Shown: positions 14,301-26,003 of the stretch, in pieces
Numbering within the stretch: position 1 is the stretch's first letter
Layout: each line of letters opens with the position of its first letter
Assembly: GCA_028829895.1 (NCBI GenBank)
Contig: CM054181.1
Span: forward strand, 108,634,860 to 108,698,859
Length of the DNA stretch: 64,000 nt
Reading direction: 5' to 3'
From: Sinotaia quadrata
Lineage: Eukaryota; Mollusca; Gastropoda; Architaenioglossa; Viviparidae
Made by a program: the position numbers and the translations under genes
Notes under the pieces: model-generated
What the model saw: the letters and a program-made list of their open reading frames with translations, nothing else
Told to the model about the DNA's origin: nothing
The model's database searches: none

Positions 14301-16100
14301 TAAATAAGGATCAAACAAGCAGCCTAAGAAAGAAAATGATTAATATGTTGGAAAACATTAACTACAATTTATTAAAACAACCACAATAATAATACATTTT
14401 AACAATCATGATAGTGGTTGAAACCAGTTTTTTTTTTCATTTCTCTTCTTCCTAAATGGACAAAATCACTGAACTCTATAAATTTCTATATGCAACAAAT
14501 TAATAAATTAGTCTAATGAACTACACACTAATACAGGTCTCTAGTATGGTTTCAGTAGTTGGTGTATTTTAAAAATTCAAGAAAAATATATTACAAATAT
14601 ATTATATCATCAAAAAGACCAAGTAATGGCAAAATTAGAAATAAAGAAGTAATATCATGACCTGAGGTAATGCAGACTGGATGCATATGACATAGGATAG
14701 TCAGAACAAAGTACAGTGTTCTTACTCAGCTTGAAGGGAAGACAATCAAAAGTTTCACAGTGTATGAGACAGTCTTGCACTAGTCAAACCAGTAGCATTT
14801 CACTAGCAGACAGTCGGAACTTGGAATTGGCCTTAAGACCATTTAAATGATGATAAACTAAAAATCAGAGTTGCTGAACATCAAGGATCACCAAGATCAA
14901 AAATGTGTCATCAAATCCCAGTAGTGGAACACCAAGATCCCAAATTCATATCTCAAATATCAGATGCTGTGGTACACCAAATCAGAACACTAGTTGTCTC
15001 ATAGTGAGAAATGCATGTAAAAAGGCATAGATATTTGTGCATTTAAATTCCCAATAGCACTCATTTTTGTGCAGTTCAGATTAGATTGTTTTAATAAAAT
15101 TCTCAAGTACAAAATTAGTAAAATATGAAGAAAATGTAAAAAAAAAATACAATCTGTAAAAGAAAAAAATCAGTAGTACATTCATTTGGCCTGTATATAT
15201 TCGCTTTTCTTTAGAACCAGACCATGAAGATCAGTTGTGGTAAAGGATGGTGGTTTTAAATCATGCAACATAATTTTTTTGTCTGAACGTTAATCAAACT
15301 GTGTTTCCAGAAATAGCAGAACTTGCATTAAATCCACCACCTTTCTGCTGGACGAATGTTTACTAATTACTAGGTTTTGGTAATGTTTTCCTAGGGACCG
15401 ACATTGCAGCCATACCCTAGTTACATGACCTGATTTACTGATCACCTAACTTATGCAAACAGTAATCTGTCATTGGTGATCAATTTAGCCAAACTCTGCT
15501 TGGTTAATTCCATTGTATTATTGTTGTTATCAAGTCGCCTACATCATAGCTTAATCTGATGAACAGTTTAACTATCCTTTGTGTTTTCTAAGATCTTACA
15601 GAATGGCCATTGTTAAAATCTAATGTTCACACAGAATGCCTCTCTTGTGAAACTACAGTTAGCATCTTAATAAAATGGCATGCCAAATTCATCATTGTAT
15701 CTTTTTAAAATGGGAAACAAAACTAAATGGTATTAGGAGAAGCAGGTTAAATGTTATTTGAAAGAATACAAGCAAGACAACAATGTTCAAAGAACAGGGT
15801 TAAATGTTAGAGAGAGAAAATAAATTTTAAAATCACTCACACTATGTATGCATATATGATATTATTAATTACATAGTTGATAATAGACAGATTAATAAGT
15901 AATAATGGCAGTTTAAATTAGAATGATTTGTTTTGCCATAAATTCCTATTTCTGCTATTGCAGGAGATGGCCGTGCTTTTGTGAATGGTCGAATGTGGAC
16001 ACAGGATGGTCGCCTTGTTATCTCAGTTGCACAGGAAGGAGTCACACGAACTCGAAGACGCAAAGTGCTATCATCAGGACTGGACAAATCAAAATTATGA
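6017..16100 (+). CDS. ACOT8: Peroxisomal acyl-coenzyme A thioesterase 8 (six exons)
   Basis: The enzyme hydrolyses acyl-CoAs to free fatty acid and CoA in peroxisomes, tuning beta-oxidation and bile-acid-type intermediates in animals. Joined exons are 6017-6132, 6531-6697, 7997-8222, 10408-10559, 12526-12726 and 15964-16100, 999 nt in all, coding 332 residues against about 319 in the human enzyme. The fold is the TesB-like double hotdog. The N-terminal hotdog contains [13 protein letters not shown] and [11 protein letters not shown]. The C-terminal hotdog contains [15 protein letters not shown] and AQEGV. Alignment to E. coli TesB from memory places the triad at Asp236, Ser261 and Gln311. The protein ends Ser-Lys-Leu, a canonical PTS1 signal. 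The ATG has A at -3 and G at +4 and a stop three codons upstream. All exon phases agree (2,1,2,1,1). The exon 5 donor is weak. Confidence 0.95.
6531..6697 (+). CDS. ACOT8: ACOT8 exon 2
   Basis: The acceptor is ttattatag| at 6530 and the donor is CCAG|GTTACT. The exon codes the first hotdog core, with [17 protein letters not shown] and [11 protein letters not shown], both near-invariant in the TesB/ACOT8 family. Confidence 0.93.
7997..8222 (+). CDS. ACOT8: ACOT8 exon 3
   Basis: The acceptor is attgcag| at 7996 and the donor is GG|GTAAGA. The exon codes [39 protein letters not shown] and the [13 protein letters not shown] linker between the two hotdog domains. Confidence 0.93.
8228..8505 (+). 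repeat. Three-copy tandem repeat (about 90-120 bp) in ACOT8 intron 3
   Basis: The stretch GCAGCAGGAATCAAAACTA... to ...CTTCATTTGTCT is present twice nearly identically, each copy led by a TG-rich run (a (TG)n at about 8321-8355). A third, diverged copy ends near 8505. It begins only a few bases after the exon 3 donor. Confidence 0.8.
10060..10390 (+). repeat. Degenerate minisatellite at the 3' end of ACOT8 intron 3
   Basis: About six diverged units of roughly 60-70 bp share a core like AACTAGCAAAATGTTCAC. The last unit runs straight into the polypyrimidine tract and acceptor of exon 4. A (TA)n lies at about 10353-10364. Confidence 0.65.
10408..10559 (+). CDS. ACOT8: ACOT8 exon 4
   Basis: The acceptor is attttcag| at 10407 and the donor is TTTAG|GTAAGA. 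The exon codes [14 protein letters not shown] through [13 protein letters not shown]. This is the less conserved link before the second hotdog; the [10 protein letters not shown] end matches the family. Confidence 0.9.
12526..12726 (+). CDS. ACOT8: ACOT8 exon 5 (catalytic Asp and Ser)
   Basis: The acceptor is ttttctgcag|. The exon codes [18 protein letters not shown] and [17 protein letters not shown], including proposed Asp236 and Ser261. The only donor that keeps exon 6 in frame and preserves the ESP-to-VNG spacing is GTGCA|GTATAT at 12727, a poor match at position -1. Reading through the donor hits a stop at 12846-12848. Confidence 0.85.
15964..16100 (+). CDS. ACOT8: ACOT8 exon 6 (stop codon, PTS1)
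   Basis: The acceptor is ctattgcag| at 15963. The exon codes [19 protein letters not shown], then VAQEGV with the catalytic Gln311, a basic RTRRRK stretch, and the C-terminal Ser-Lys-Leu followed by TGA at 16098-16100. Confidence 0.93.
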
Positions 16101-16620
16101 TTTTGTGTATGTTTTTTTTATTGTTATTGTTCTGGTTCAAATATCAATTTGTTGATTTTAAAAAAAAATCATTGTATTCCATTACAGTTGGTTTTGTTTT
16201 ATTATTATTTAAATTTTTTTTAAAGTGTTTATTTTTAGTAAAAGAAATGGAATTTTGTACGCTGTTCATGTGTAGAAAAAGTTAATTCCTGAATGACTGT
16301 GGCTTCTATTAAGAATGCATCTTTTGTATTCTTTGTTGTCAAATGGCCACACTATTGAATCTTGCCATGTGCTGAATGACATAGAATGATAACTATCACT
16401 GACATATAGAGTACAAATCTAAAAATCATAAAGTTTAAAAGAGCTGCAAGCATCAGTTTTGCAGCGATTTTAGGGTATGACCATAGTTGTTACAATTTGA
16501 GCTGCTCCACTTTTTAATCAGTCATGTAGAAATCATTCATTTATATTGGTTTTTGCTAATTGTTTCTGGACTTTGTTTTGATTTTTATCATAAATAAATT
16601 TCTTTATCTCCATTTTGTCA
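16101..16620 (+). other. ACOT8: ACOT8 3' UTR with polyadenylation signal
   Basis: This T-rich non-coding stretch follows the stop codon. An AATAAA hexamer at 16593-16598 is followed by a T-rich downstream element, which makes it a plausible cleavage site. Other AATAAA-like hexamers nearby cannot be excluded. Confidence 0.55.
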
Positions 16621-16639
16621 TTGACTATACTTGTAGTTT

Positions 16640-16800
16640 TTGTTTTAAAATCTTGCTCTTTGAAGCTATTTCATTAAAAGGATGAGAATTGCCTCATGTG
16701 TGTCAAAACACAAAGTTTTTGTTTTAAAATCTTGTACATTGAAGCTGCTATTTCATTAAAAGCAAGGGTTAAAATTGCCTCGTGTGTCAAAACACAAAAC
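16640..16800 (+). repeat. Tandem duplication of about 80 bp downstream of ACOT8
   Basis: Two imperfect copies share TTTTGTTTTAAAATCTTG, TATTTCATTAAAAG and GTGTCAAAACACAAA. They lie just past the likely polyadenylation site. Confidence 0.8.
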
Positions 16801-16859
16801 TCGTGACCATTACTGTGATGTAGCGTGGCATTTTTTTTTATGTACACTGCAGACACTCA

Positions 16860-19800
16860 CAGCATGTAACTTGAAGATTGCATATTTCATAAATCATATC
16901 TTGAAATGAGTTACTGATTTGTCAAGTTGTAGATAGGCATTTCTGTAATACAAATCTGCAAGCCTAGCCATGCAAAAATTAGTAACTTTAGAGATTGAAA
17001 AACTGATGCATGGTCAGTGTCAGAAATTTGAAATTAAAAAAAAGAAATTAAAATCTCAGCACAGAAATTCCTTGCACCAGTAGATTGGTGATTGCTGTTT
17101 ACATGAATCTTTACGTGATCTAGAAAATACATTTATATATTAAACAAAATGGCAGACAATTTTTATATTACAAATAATAATTATAGTGCTGTTTACAATG
17201 TGTATTTTTCATAAATACGCAAATTTACACAAGCATTGTATACTGTTGTTTTGTTTTGAATTAAAAATATGAAATCATTCTGTGGATGGATGCGATTATT
17301 TTCCAAACTTATAATCCTTCTAATCCCCACCCGTGATGGGTCTTTGTTGATTGCAGTCGGAGAAACTGGGTCAACTTCAGGAACAATACTCATTAAATAT
17401 TCTATTCTTCCATCCCCAAATGTTACCCGTTCAGAAATTCCTACACTCCTTGCATGCATGAACGCTTCTAGGAATTATAGGTTTTCTTGCCCTCACATGC
17501 TCCTTTTAACTCAGGAGAAACACTTCTCAAAATATGCTATGATGACTTAATAAAATCAAAATTTTAGCCCCGACCCCCTAAGCTACATATCTCCTTCCTA
17601 AATTAAAACACAGAAGTGGAAGTGTTAACAAATAACAAATTTATTCAATGCAGTGTAAAAGAAAAATAATAAGTGGAAACAAAAACATATAATAATCAAA
17701 TGGCAGCAATAAAATATTTTTTTAAAATAGTTTTTTTCAATCAAGACTTGGTTCCTACAGATCTGCTATCAGCACTCTCATATGAATACTAAATTGTTCA
17801 TGAATTCTGGAATTGTTCATATAAATTTTGAAATCAGTATACAGTTTTTAGAGTCGTTTGTTCTTCAATGAATATCAAAGTCACATGACATATTTGGCTG
17901 AACACTACAGTTTATGTTGTGGAATCAGAGAAAAAAGACAAGGGTGATTAATTTTAAGAGCAATTCACCTGATTTACAGTAAGTGCTTGGTGGAGTTATC
18001 AGCCCTTGGCATGTCGCGTTGTGCGATGCAAGACCATTTCCTGGATGACACATGACCATAGAGAAGTAGTGGCCATGGTGGAAGTTTATTGCCATACTTG
18101 TTTCAAAGTTTTAACACCTGCTCAGTCTTAACTTTTACATCAGTCTTATTGAATGCATTTTCTTTGCTAAAGATAGGTTTAGACCAGGGTCTCAACCATG
18201 GTTCTATGAGAGGTTGCTAGGGATTCCCTGATAGACTGTGAGTGAAAAAATAAATATGATAGATATAATAATTTTTTTGCAATGGTTCTCCGAGACCTGA
18301 AAATTATTTCAAGGATTTCTCCAGTATAAAAAGGTTGAGAAAGGCTCTAGACCTATTTAATCTAATAAGACATGAGCATGGACTTGACAAGATAGTATAC
18401 AACACATTACATGATTAAGGAATAATTTTATGAATAAATCTTATTGTGCCTTGCTGCATCTCTCCTGACCTTTTTCCTTAATTGACCTCAGTGAGTTAGA
18501 AGTTAAAACACCTATAAATGAACTCAACACAATCTGACTAATAAGCAATACTAGCTACACAATATTAAATAAATTCATTTACGAAACATTACTTTCTTTA
18601 CTGATGTATTATGAACAGAGGTTCACTTTTCAGAATTTCCACAATAATTAAAACCAAATGGTTTTTGATTATTGTTGGTAAACAGTTTATTGAACAGATT
18701 TGTTTTGAAAATCATTCCTTTCTCATCTGGACAAAATTTTAACACAGGTGAAATTTGCCAGAATTATACACCCTTGTCTTATCTTTTATACTTATTTAGA
18801 TTTTAGCCACAGTTTAACCCCCCACCCCCCACCCTCAACATTATTTAGTATGTGAGGTCAAACTAACATCCATAACAGTAGGATAAAGTACATTAACCAA
18901 ATTTGAAACGAATAACATTACCTAACTTGATAAAATCATCATTTTATTATAAACAACATTCATGCACTATTTGTACAAGAGATAAATTTAATTTTTAAAT
19001 GGTTTGTTAATCTCCATATAATTCCAAACAGTGACTCCAGTATTTTTCAAATAACAAACTATCTGTTTTCCAGATTTGTGACCTGACCTGCCTGTTGTAA
19101 TTTTTTTCTGGACGAAGATGTGTAGATTGCCCCAAAAGTTGTCCAACTTTTGCTTTAGTGGGAATGTGGATTGACTTGTTCCCTCACACTGCAGCCCTAG
19201 GAATATTTGTTGAACTGGTTCTTTACTGTTTATGGTGTTCATTTTCATTGGTAAAATGCATCATCTTGACTGCCACTGGTTTAGTATGACTTTTGATGTA
19301 CACTTGGTTGTATTACTCATAGTCATATGCAGAGCTCACCATTGTGTCTGTCATTTGATGTTTATGAATATTAACAGAAGGTTGGAGGTGAACAGCCAGC
19401 CACCGGTTAGAAGAATTTCCACCATTCTTTTTGTCTGGTTAGGTATGGAGCAGAGTCCAGACAATAACCAAAATTATGAGAACTTATGCATCTCTTTTGA
19501 TGTACAACAGAAAAAATAGTGTCATAAAGCTTAAGAATATCCATTAGATTAACTTATAATTTTTTGCACTTTTACACATGACTCAATTTTAAATTTGAAT
19601 GCATAGAAGATTGAAAGAAGAATATTTGAATGCACAAGTAAATCCAGTCACGATCATTTTACGTTTGCAGTTCCTCCAGTATGGCGGTGGTCTCTGATGC
19701 ATTCTTTCCACATTAACATTAACAAAAGTTAATGATTTTATGCATAAATAGCCTCACAATCCTGACATATTTCATACACAATTGTTGTAACTCTTATAGT

Positions 19801-22780
19801 GAACAGGATCTTAAACCACAAAACTAAAACTGGAACTGAAATTCAGGCTAAAACAAAGTTAATATTTTTGTTGCATAAATTATATCACATTTCTTTTATT
19901 AGAATCATTCCTACTGGAAAGTTTGGTAGATTTACACATTACACTAATTAATAGTTTATCTTGCATTCATAGTTATGCAAAATAATTTAAGTAGCAAGTT
20001 CTTTTAATATTTGTCAGCATAATATTCCTTAGCATTACAAATTTTCTAGCATATGCCCTATCATCATCTTTTAACTCTTCATGCACATATTCACAATTCA
20101 AAATATCTCTGTATCCATTTGAAATTTACTAGCTGTAATTATCTGCAATTTATGAGCAAGTTACACAATATATAAGAAGATAACCTGTTCATAAATGTCA
20201 TCTTCTAATGCCCTTTCTCATTAGGATTCAAGGATTTTACTCTGTATTTGGATCTTTCTTGTTATTTAAGCATCTCAAGGGAGGATAATATAACAACAAA
20301 GATTTCCCAACATGATAATGTAATGATTTAATTTCACAAGTAGTTCATAAATCAGGAGGAGAGAATATTTGCCTTGCATTCACGATGTGAACAATTGTGC
20401 ATTTTCTAAATTATTTAAATTCACTATATAAGCACACTATATATACAAAGTGAAATAAAAATATACTTGCTAGTATACATTGGAAGAAAGAAAAGAGCCT
20501 GCATGCTTACTAATCAGAATTTCAGTACGTAAGCAAACAATGTATTAACTAAGAATAAGTGAAACAAAATTTGCTTGCTAGTGTAACATAGAAAAAAACA
20601 AAGGAATCTGTGCATTGACTGTAATTAGAATTGCAATAAAAGCTCATAGCTTTTGTTAATTGATTTTTTTTTAAAGATATATATTTAAACTATCTGGCAC
20701 CTTCTTGAAAATGAAAGAAAAAATATGGCCACTTGCACCTTTAGTTAATTTATAGTTATTAGCTGGTCTGATTCATGGCATCTCTAAGCAAATATAAATT
20801 TATTGAATAAACATTTTCCCTTGAGCCTGTTTATGTCAACATTTTTGTAATCTGTGGTTTACAATACACACTAGAAAAGTGGAAGGCTCTCTTTCAGCTT
20901 AGAATATGTACTATTTAATTTAGAATGGTTTAAGATGATTCTTTTATTGTTGTGTTTAAGAAAGTTCAAAACTGTATAAATTGAAGCATCATCTAGACAC
21001 ACCAGAGTTTTTATAAGTGAATATCAGTTGGCATTAAATATTTTTCAGTTCTTTATTGGTGGCCTATACTGGCGTATACCGTTCACTTTTTTAATTTTAA
21101 TTAATATGAAATTTGTATAACAATCAGTTCAGTAGTCTTTTTCAAGACCTATTCTTTCATGATCATTGAATGTACAAGTAATACATTATGGGTATTCACC
21201 TGCTTTGAAATTACTTAGACCCAAACAAGAAATGAGCTTATGTTTAGAGAGTTTTCAAATATGCATAAGAAAAATGGTTAAATCGTTTTGTTTATAAAGT
21301 TGTTTTAACATAGAATGCATTAATTGAGAAAATACTCATTACATTTATTGACTTGCTGTGAAATAAATGCCTGAGTACAAAATAAGTTCACTTTCTATGA
21401 ATACACTGCTTCCTTGAAATGATTATACAAGTACAAAAGAAATGTACTCATTATATAATGTGTACAAACTGAAAAAAGTAGTTCATTATTTATAACATTA
21501 TGTACAAGAAATTAGTTCATTTTTATAATATTATGTATAGAAAATAAACTCTCATTTGTAACAGTTTAAAAAACCCACTCTTCATGTCTTTTCTCAGACT
21601 AATGTGAAGTAATGCCATCACATAATGAATACAATTTTTGTGTGAAATACGACATTTAAGTGTCAAATACATACATCTATTTACTTAATACTTTGAATCA
21701 CATTAATAAAATTAATAATGAAACTAACTTTCTTGTCAGTAACTTTATCTTTTGTAGTCATGTTTTGGGAAGCTCATTGACTAAGAAATAGAGCAAATAA
21801 TTGCCCTCTGTTATTGTTATTATTACTGCAATGGGCATATATGATTCATGTCATAAAATTTAAGAATGGTACTCCTGTATTCAAGGATCATATATGTTTT
21901 TTTTTCTTGAAGTGATCCAAGTAGAAAGTTGATCAGAACAGCTACTATTTAATTTATTGTAAAACCAGGGTCTTTCATAAGCCATTAAAATATTGCCTTT
22001 TATTTTTAAAAAATTTTTTTAAAAATCTGTTTAAAGTGTTTTATGGTTACAGTCAAGTTTTACCTATAGTAATTACACAAAATACATATTCCTTGATCTC
22101 AGCCTGTCACACTCGGATATAATTACCAATACTTATTAGAACATTTGATAATAAGCATTGGTGATAATCCAGAGAGTAATCATAATAAATTTTATATATA
22201 GTATATTGTTTGCCAACCGCACTAAGCAGAACTTCATCTCTAGACCTGTTTAGCTTCGTCAGATTTAATCATTTATCTCTTTGTCAAGAAATACAAATTC
22301 ATGCTTGTTTTTATTGGTTCTTTTATTGTTGAGTTTAAAATTAAAAAAAAAAAATCATAATAATTTCAAAAAAACAAACAGATTTTTAAAAATATTTTTC
22401 TGTTTAATATGCATAGATTTCAGAATATGTTTACCAATTTTATATTTTGAGATATTTATTGATTATAATTTATTATTTTGTATATACATGTGAAAAGCAT
22501 ATGTTTATGTTTGTGAATGCCTGTGTAATGTGTTAGGTGTGAGTGTATTAGTTTTCTATGTACTTTCAAGGTGTGTATGAACTAAAAGTGTTTAGCCAAT
22601 ACATTTTAAATTAAATTTAACTGTTAAATTCTATGAGTTTTAATTGCTTTTTTGCTATCATTGATGATCACATCTTCACATTGCAAAATCCCTTGAGACC
22701 AAGCTTGCATTCAGAGGTGCACAAAATCTTTTAGTTATGAACTCTTTTTTTTATCTTCTTCAAAAAAAGAAAAATTACAG
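16860..22780. other. AT-rich intergenic region, no confirmed gene
   Basis: I see no convincing coding exon. A minus-strand open stretch at about 17193-17470 has protein-like composition but no recognised homologue. There are weak, degenerate duplications at about 20440-20640 and 21340-21570 and short homopolymer runs. A poly-C/CA-rich patch lies at about 18818-18836. Confidence 0.5.
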
Positions 22781-23128
22781 TGTAAAGGTGTGTTACACCG
22801 GAATAAAAATTAAACTGTGAAGATTAGTTACGTTGGAACATAAAATAAAAATTAAAATGTGAAGGTTTGTAACATTGGAATAAAAAGTCAAACTTAAAGT
22901 GTGAAGGTTTGTTACATTGGAATAAAAAGTCAAACTTAAAGTGTGAAGGTTTGTTACATTGGAATAAAAAATCAAACTTAAAGTGTGATGGTTTGTTACA
23001 TTGGAATAAAAAGTCAAACTTAAAGTGTGAAGGTTTGTTACATTGGAATAAAAAGTCAAACTTAAAGTGTGAAGGTTTGTTACATTGGAATAAAAAATCA
23101 AACTTAAAGTGTGATGGTTTGTTACATT
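22781..23128 (+). repeat. Minisatellite, 42-bp unit with a three-unit higher-order repeat
   Basis: About eight units share the core GGTTTGTTACATTGGAATAA; the first two are diverged. Because 42 is a multiple of 3, both strands stay open (14-residue repeats), but this is a property of the array and not a protein signal. Variant bases (AAGG/ATGG and GTC/ATC) recur with a period of three units (126 bp). Confidence 0.93.
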
Positions 23129-23329
23129 ATGTGATGCTGAAATCACCTAATTAATGGTTATTATTATTATTAATTGATTAATCATCCATTACCAATTACA
23201 ATTGATGAGAATCTTAATTTATGTTATTAATAATTCTCCAGTAGACACCACTCGTCTCTCACATTGTAAATGTTTTCTCTCATCCACCATCACAGCTTGG
23301 CAAAAACTAGCGTTCAGTTCACTTGCACT

Positions 23330-24090
23330 GAGGTCTAACAACAGATGGCGCATTGACTAGCTGCCTCAGTACTGAGTAGAATAATGAACTAACGTCATGT
23401 AACGTGTTAGGTATACTGTACGACTGAGGCTGCTGGTACACGTAATACTGATTAGAAGAACCAACTAGGTCATGAAAACGCGATAGGCGTACTGTACGAA
23501 TGACCTTCTTTACTAACGAGACCACTCACTGACCACTCACTCGCAGAAGTAGCTAGCATAACGAATCATACGATGGACTTAAGGCTTACTTTACTAATGT
23601 GGCTACTGACTATAAGAAGTAGTTAGCATCACGAATCATGTGACAGACATAGGCCTACTTTATTCAAGGAGTCACTGAAAAATCAACAAGTGTCACGAAT
23701 CATATGATAGACGTAGGCTTTTTACACTAATCAGGTCACTAACTAGAAGAGTCAACCAGCATCACGAATCATTTGAATGACGTAGGCCTGTGCTGTATTA
23801 ATGAGGTCACTGATTAGAAGAGTCAACCAGCATCACGAATCATGTGAAAGACGTAGGCCTGCTGTATTAATGAGGTCACTGATTAGAAGTGTCAACTAGC
23901 GTCACGAATCATGTGATAGACGTAGGCCTGCTGTATTAATGTCACTGATCGGAAGTCAACTAGCGTCACAAATCATGTGATAGACGTAGGCCTGCTGTAT
24001 TAATGTCACCGATTGGAAGTCAACTAGCGTCACGAATCATGTGATAGATTTAGACCTACTTTACTAATGAGGGCACTGGCTCATTAATGA
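23330..24090 (+). repeat. Minisatellite, about 63-70-bp unit
   Basis: About eight clear units from 23520 share the cores CACGAATCATGTGATAGACG and GGCCTGCTGTATTAATG. More diverged copies extend left to about 23330. Unit length drifts through small indels. Confidence 0.88.
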
Positions 24091-24290
24091 TCAAGCATCT
24101 CTCGACTGAGGTCATCCCCAAGAGTTAATTGAGTATTTAAGCAGGGAGCGTATGAGCATATGTATATGTGTGTGCTTGTGTGTGTGTCGGTTTAAGTCTG
24201 TGAGTGGGTAGGGGTGGCGGGAGACAAGATCAAATACATTAAACATAATATAACTAAATATGCATGTGATTAAATGTGCGAATGCTCTTT

Positions 24291-24475
24291 TGCATGCCTA
24301 ATAGCCCCTAGGAGTCTTAGTATGTTGTGAAATATGTGCATGGCTAATAGCCCCTAGAAGCCATGGTATGTTGTGAAATATGTGCATGGCTAATAGCCCC
24401 TAGAAGCCATGGTATGTTGTGAAATATGTGCATGGCTAATAGCCCCTAGAAGCCGTGGTATGTTGTGAAAATTGT
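24291..24475 (+). repeat. Minisatellite, 46-bp unit, four copies
   Basis: The core is GGCTAATAGCCCCTAGAAGC followed by GGTATGTTGTGAAATATG. The left-most copy is the most diverged. Confidence 0.9.
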
Positions 24476-24866
24476 GCGTTATGAGAAGCGCTGTTTGAAG
24501 CACTGGACACTTTTGCCAGAAATTTGCAACTCTTCAAGCAATATACTCAGCGGCGGCCACGCGAACTGTTAACTGACTATTCACACAAGCAACGCTCTGC
24601 GACTACATTACTTTGTCAGCGTTATGATAATTATTAAAATAGTGGTAGCGTTTTTCGATTAAAAATTAATTTTTCTATTCATGTGTTAGTACTAGAAAGA
24701 AAGAAGTCTACAGGCTAAAATACGGTGGACTTTGAATAGGTGAAGTTTTATTGAACCCGTGAGTTAGCTTGGGCAGTACTAATTTGTTAAGGTTTTAGTT
24801 TGTGATTAAAGTGTTGGAAATTGAAACACATCTTCGGTCTATAAGCATATAAGGAAATTTGTAATA

Positions 24867-25112
24867 GGAATAGTGTCTTAGAGGAACATGACCATATTCT
24901 ATATGCTTGAAATAGGAGTGGTCTTAGAGGAACATGACCATATTCTATATGCATGAAATAGGAGTTGAGTCTTAGAGGAACATGACCATATTCTATATAC
25001 ATGAAATAGGAGTGGAGTCTTAGAGGAACATGACCATATTCTATATACATGAAATAGGAGTGGAGTCTTAGAGGAACATGACCATATTCTATATACATGA
25101 AATAGGAGTGGA
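24867..25112 (+). repeat. Minisatellite, 48-bp unit, about five copies
   Basis: The core is CTTAGAGGAACATGACCATA followed by TTCTATATACATGAAATAGG. The minus strand stays open because the unit is a multiple of 3. Inner copies are nearly identical. Confidence 0.92.
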
Positions 25113-25163
25113 GTCTGCAGAGGTTTGAATGAGTAACTCTGCGCATTGAGTTTTCTTTCTCCT

Positions 25164-25175
25164 CACGTGACGTCA
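25164..25175 (+). promoter_or_regulatory. Overlapping E-box and CRE palindromes
   Basis: CACGTG (25164-25169) overlaps a full CRE, TGACGTCA (25168-25175). Together these resemble a composite USF/CREB-type site. No gene start is evident nearby, so function is unproven. Confidence 0.3.
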
Positions 25176-25440
25176 CAGAGTTAGTACAGTGTATTTGGGC
25201 ATGTGTACAGTCTGCGTATTTTAATGGTTAACTCACACGCCTTCGATCCACATAACACATCGATGAAATTATATAATATCAAGGAAATCCATTTCAACAA
25301 AGCTGGCAATCTCGGCAGTCGAGTTGGGTCATCGATTCTCGCATAACGCCATTCAGCCGTGTCTATTGATTGGCCTTGCGTGAGTTAGATTTTTTTGTCC
25401 TCCATCCATTTTTTAAAATTTATTTAAAATTATTTTATAA

Positions 25441-25968
25441 TTATTTAATTTCTCGGTCGACCTGATAGATTTTAGTTTTGGTGAATGAGAGATATGGTGT
25501 CATGGGTAAGCAGAGTGTCAACGGGTCGAGAGACCTTTTGCTGATGCAGCCAGTAGCACACGGACCCCTCTTTATCGTTTCATCAGAAGAGCTAGGCACG
25601 GTAAACCCATTGCAGGGCATATCCGTAATGTATCGACAGCCACGTTTCTTGTATATTAACAACTATTTGTTTGATGACTTACTAACTTTCACCGAGGATG
25701 AAAGATTTATGTTCTGAACTAGAAATGATATAAACATAGGTGAGAGCAGTGGATTCTCGGGTGGAATCATACCCGAAGAGTAGAGCAACCAACTACCAAA
25801 TGTTTCACAATCTGTCAAAATAGCTGAGAAAGGACCTTTAACATTTGCGATCAGTAGCTCATGAATTCCGATTAATCGTCCCCTCCACACTTCTCGGACG
25901 GTCAAGACTCTAAGCCCACCACCTTGAGCTAGGAAGCAGTTAAGGACCCGCTCGTATATTTTAGTCAC
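25441..25968 (-). other. Unassigned minus-strand reading frame with one stop
   Basis: One frame is open for about 175 codons from 25968 to 25441 except for a single stop at 25663-25665, immediately followed by an ATG at 25662. The composition looks protein-like (for example RGRLIGIHELLIANVKGPFS and DMPCNGFTVPSSSDETIKRG), but I recognise no family. It could be a degraded transposon ORF or chance. Confidence 0.25.
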
Positions 25969-26003
25969 CCTAAACAGGAATCAGGACTTCTTAAGCGACA
26001 GGT

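Noticed and set aside
15923..16285. 120-codon + strand ORF over ACOT8 exon 6
   Set aside because: Wrong frame. The correct frame gives the conserved VAQEGV and the Ser-Lys-Leu end.
22793..23154. Opposing repeat-protein ORFs on both strands
   Set aside because: The 42-bp period keeps several frames open. Simultaneous coding on both strands is not credible here.
24787..25176. 129-codon minus-strand ORF with a 16-residue repeat
   Set aside because: Explained entirely by the 48-bp minisatellite.
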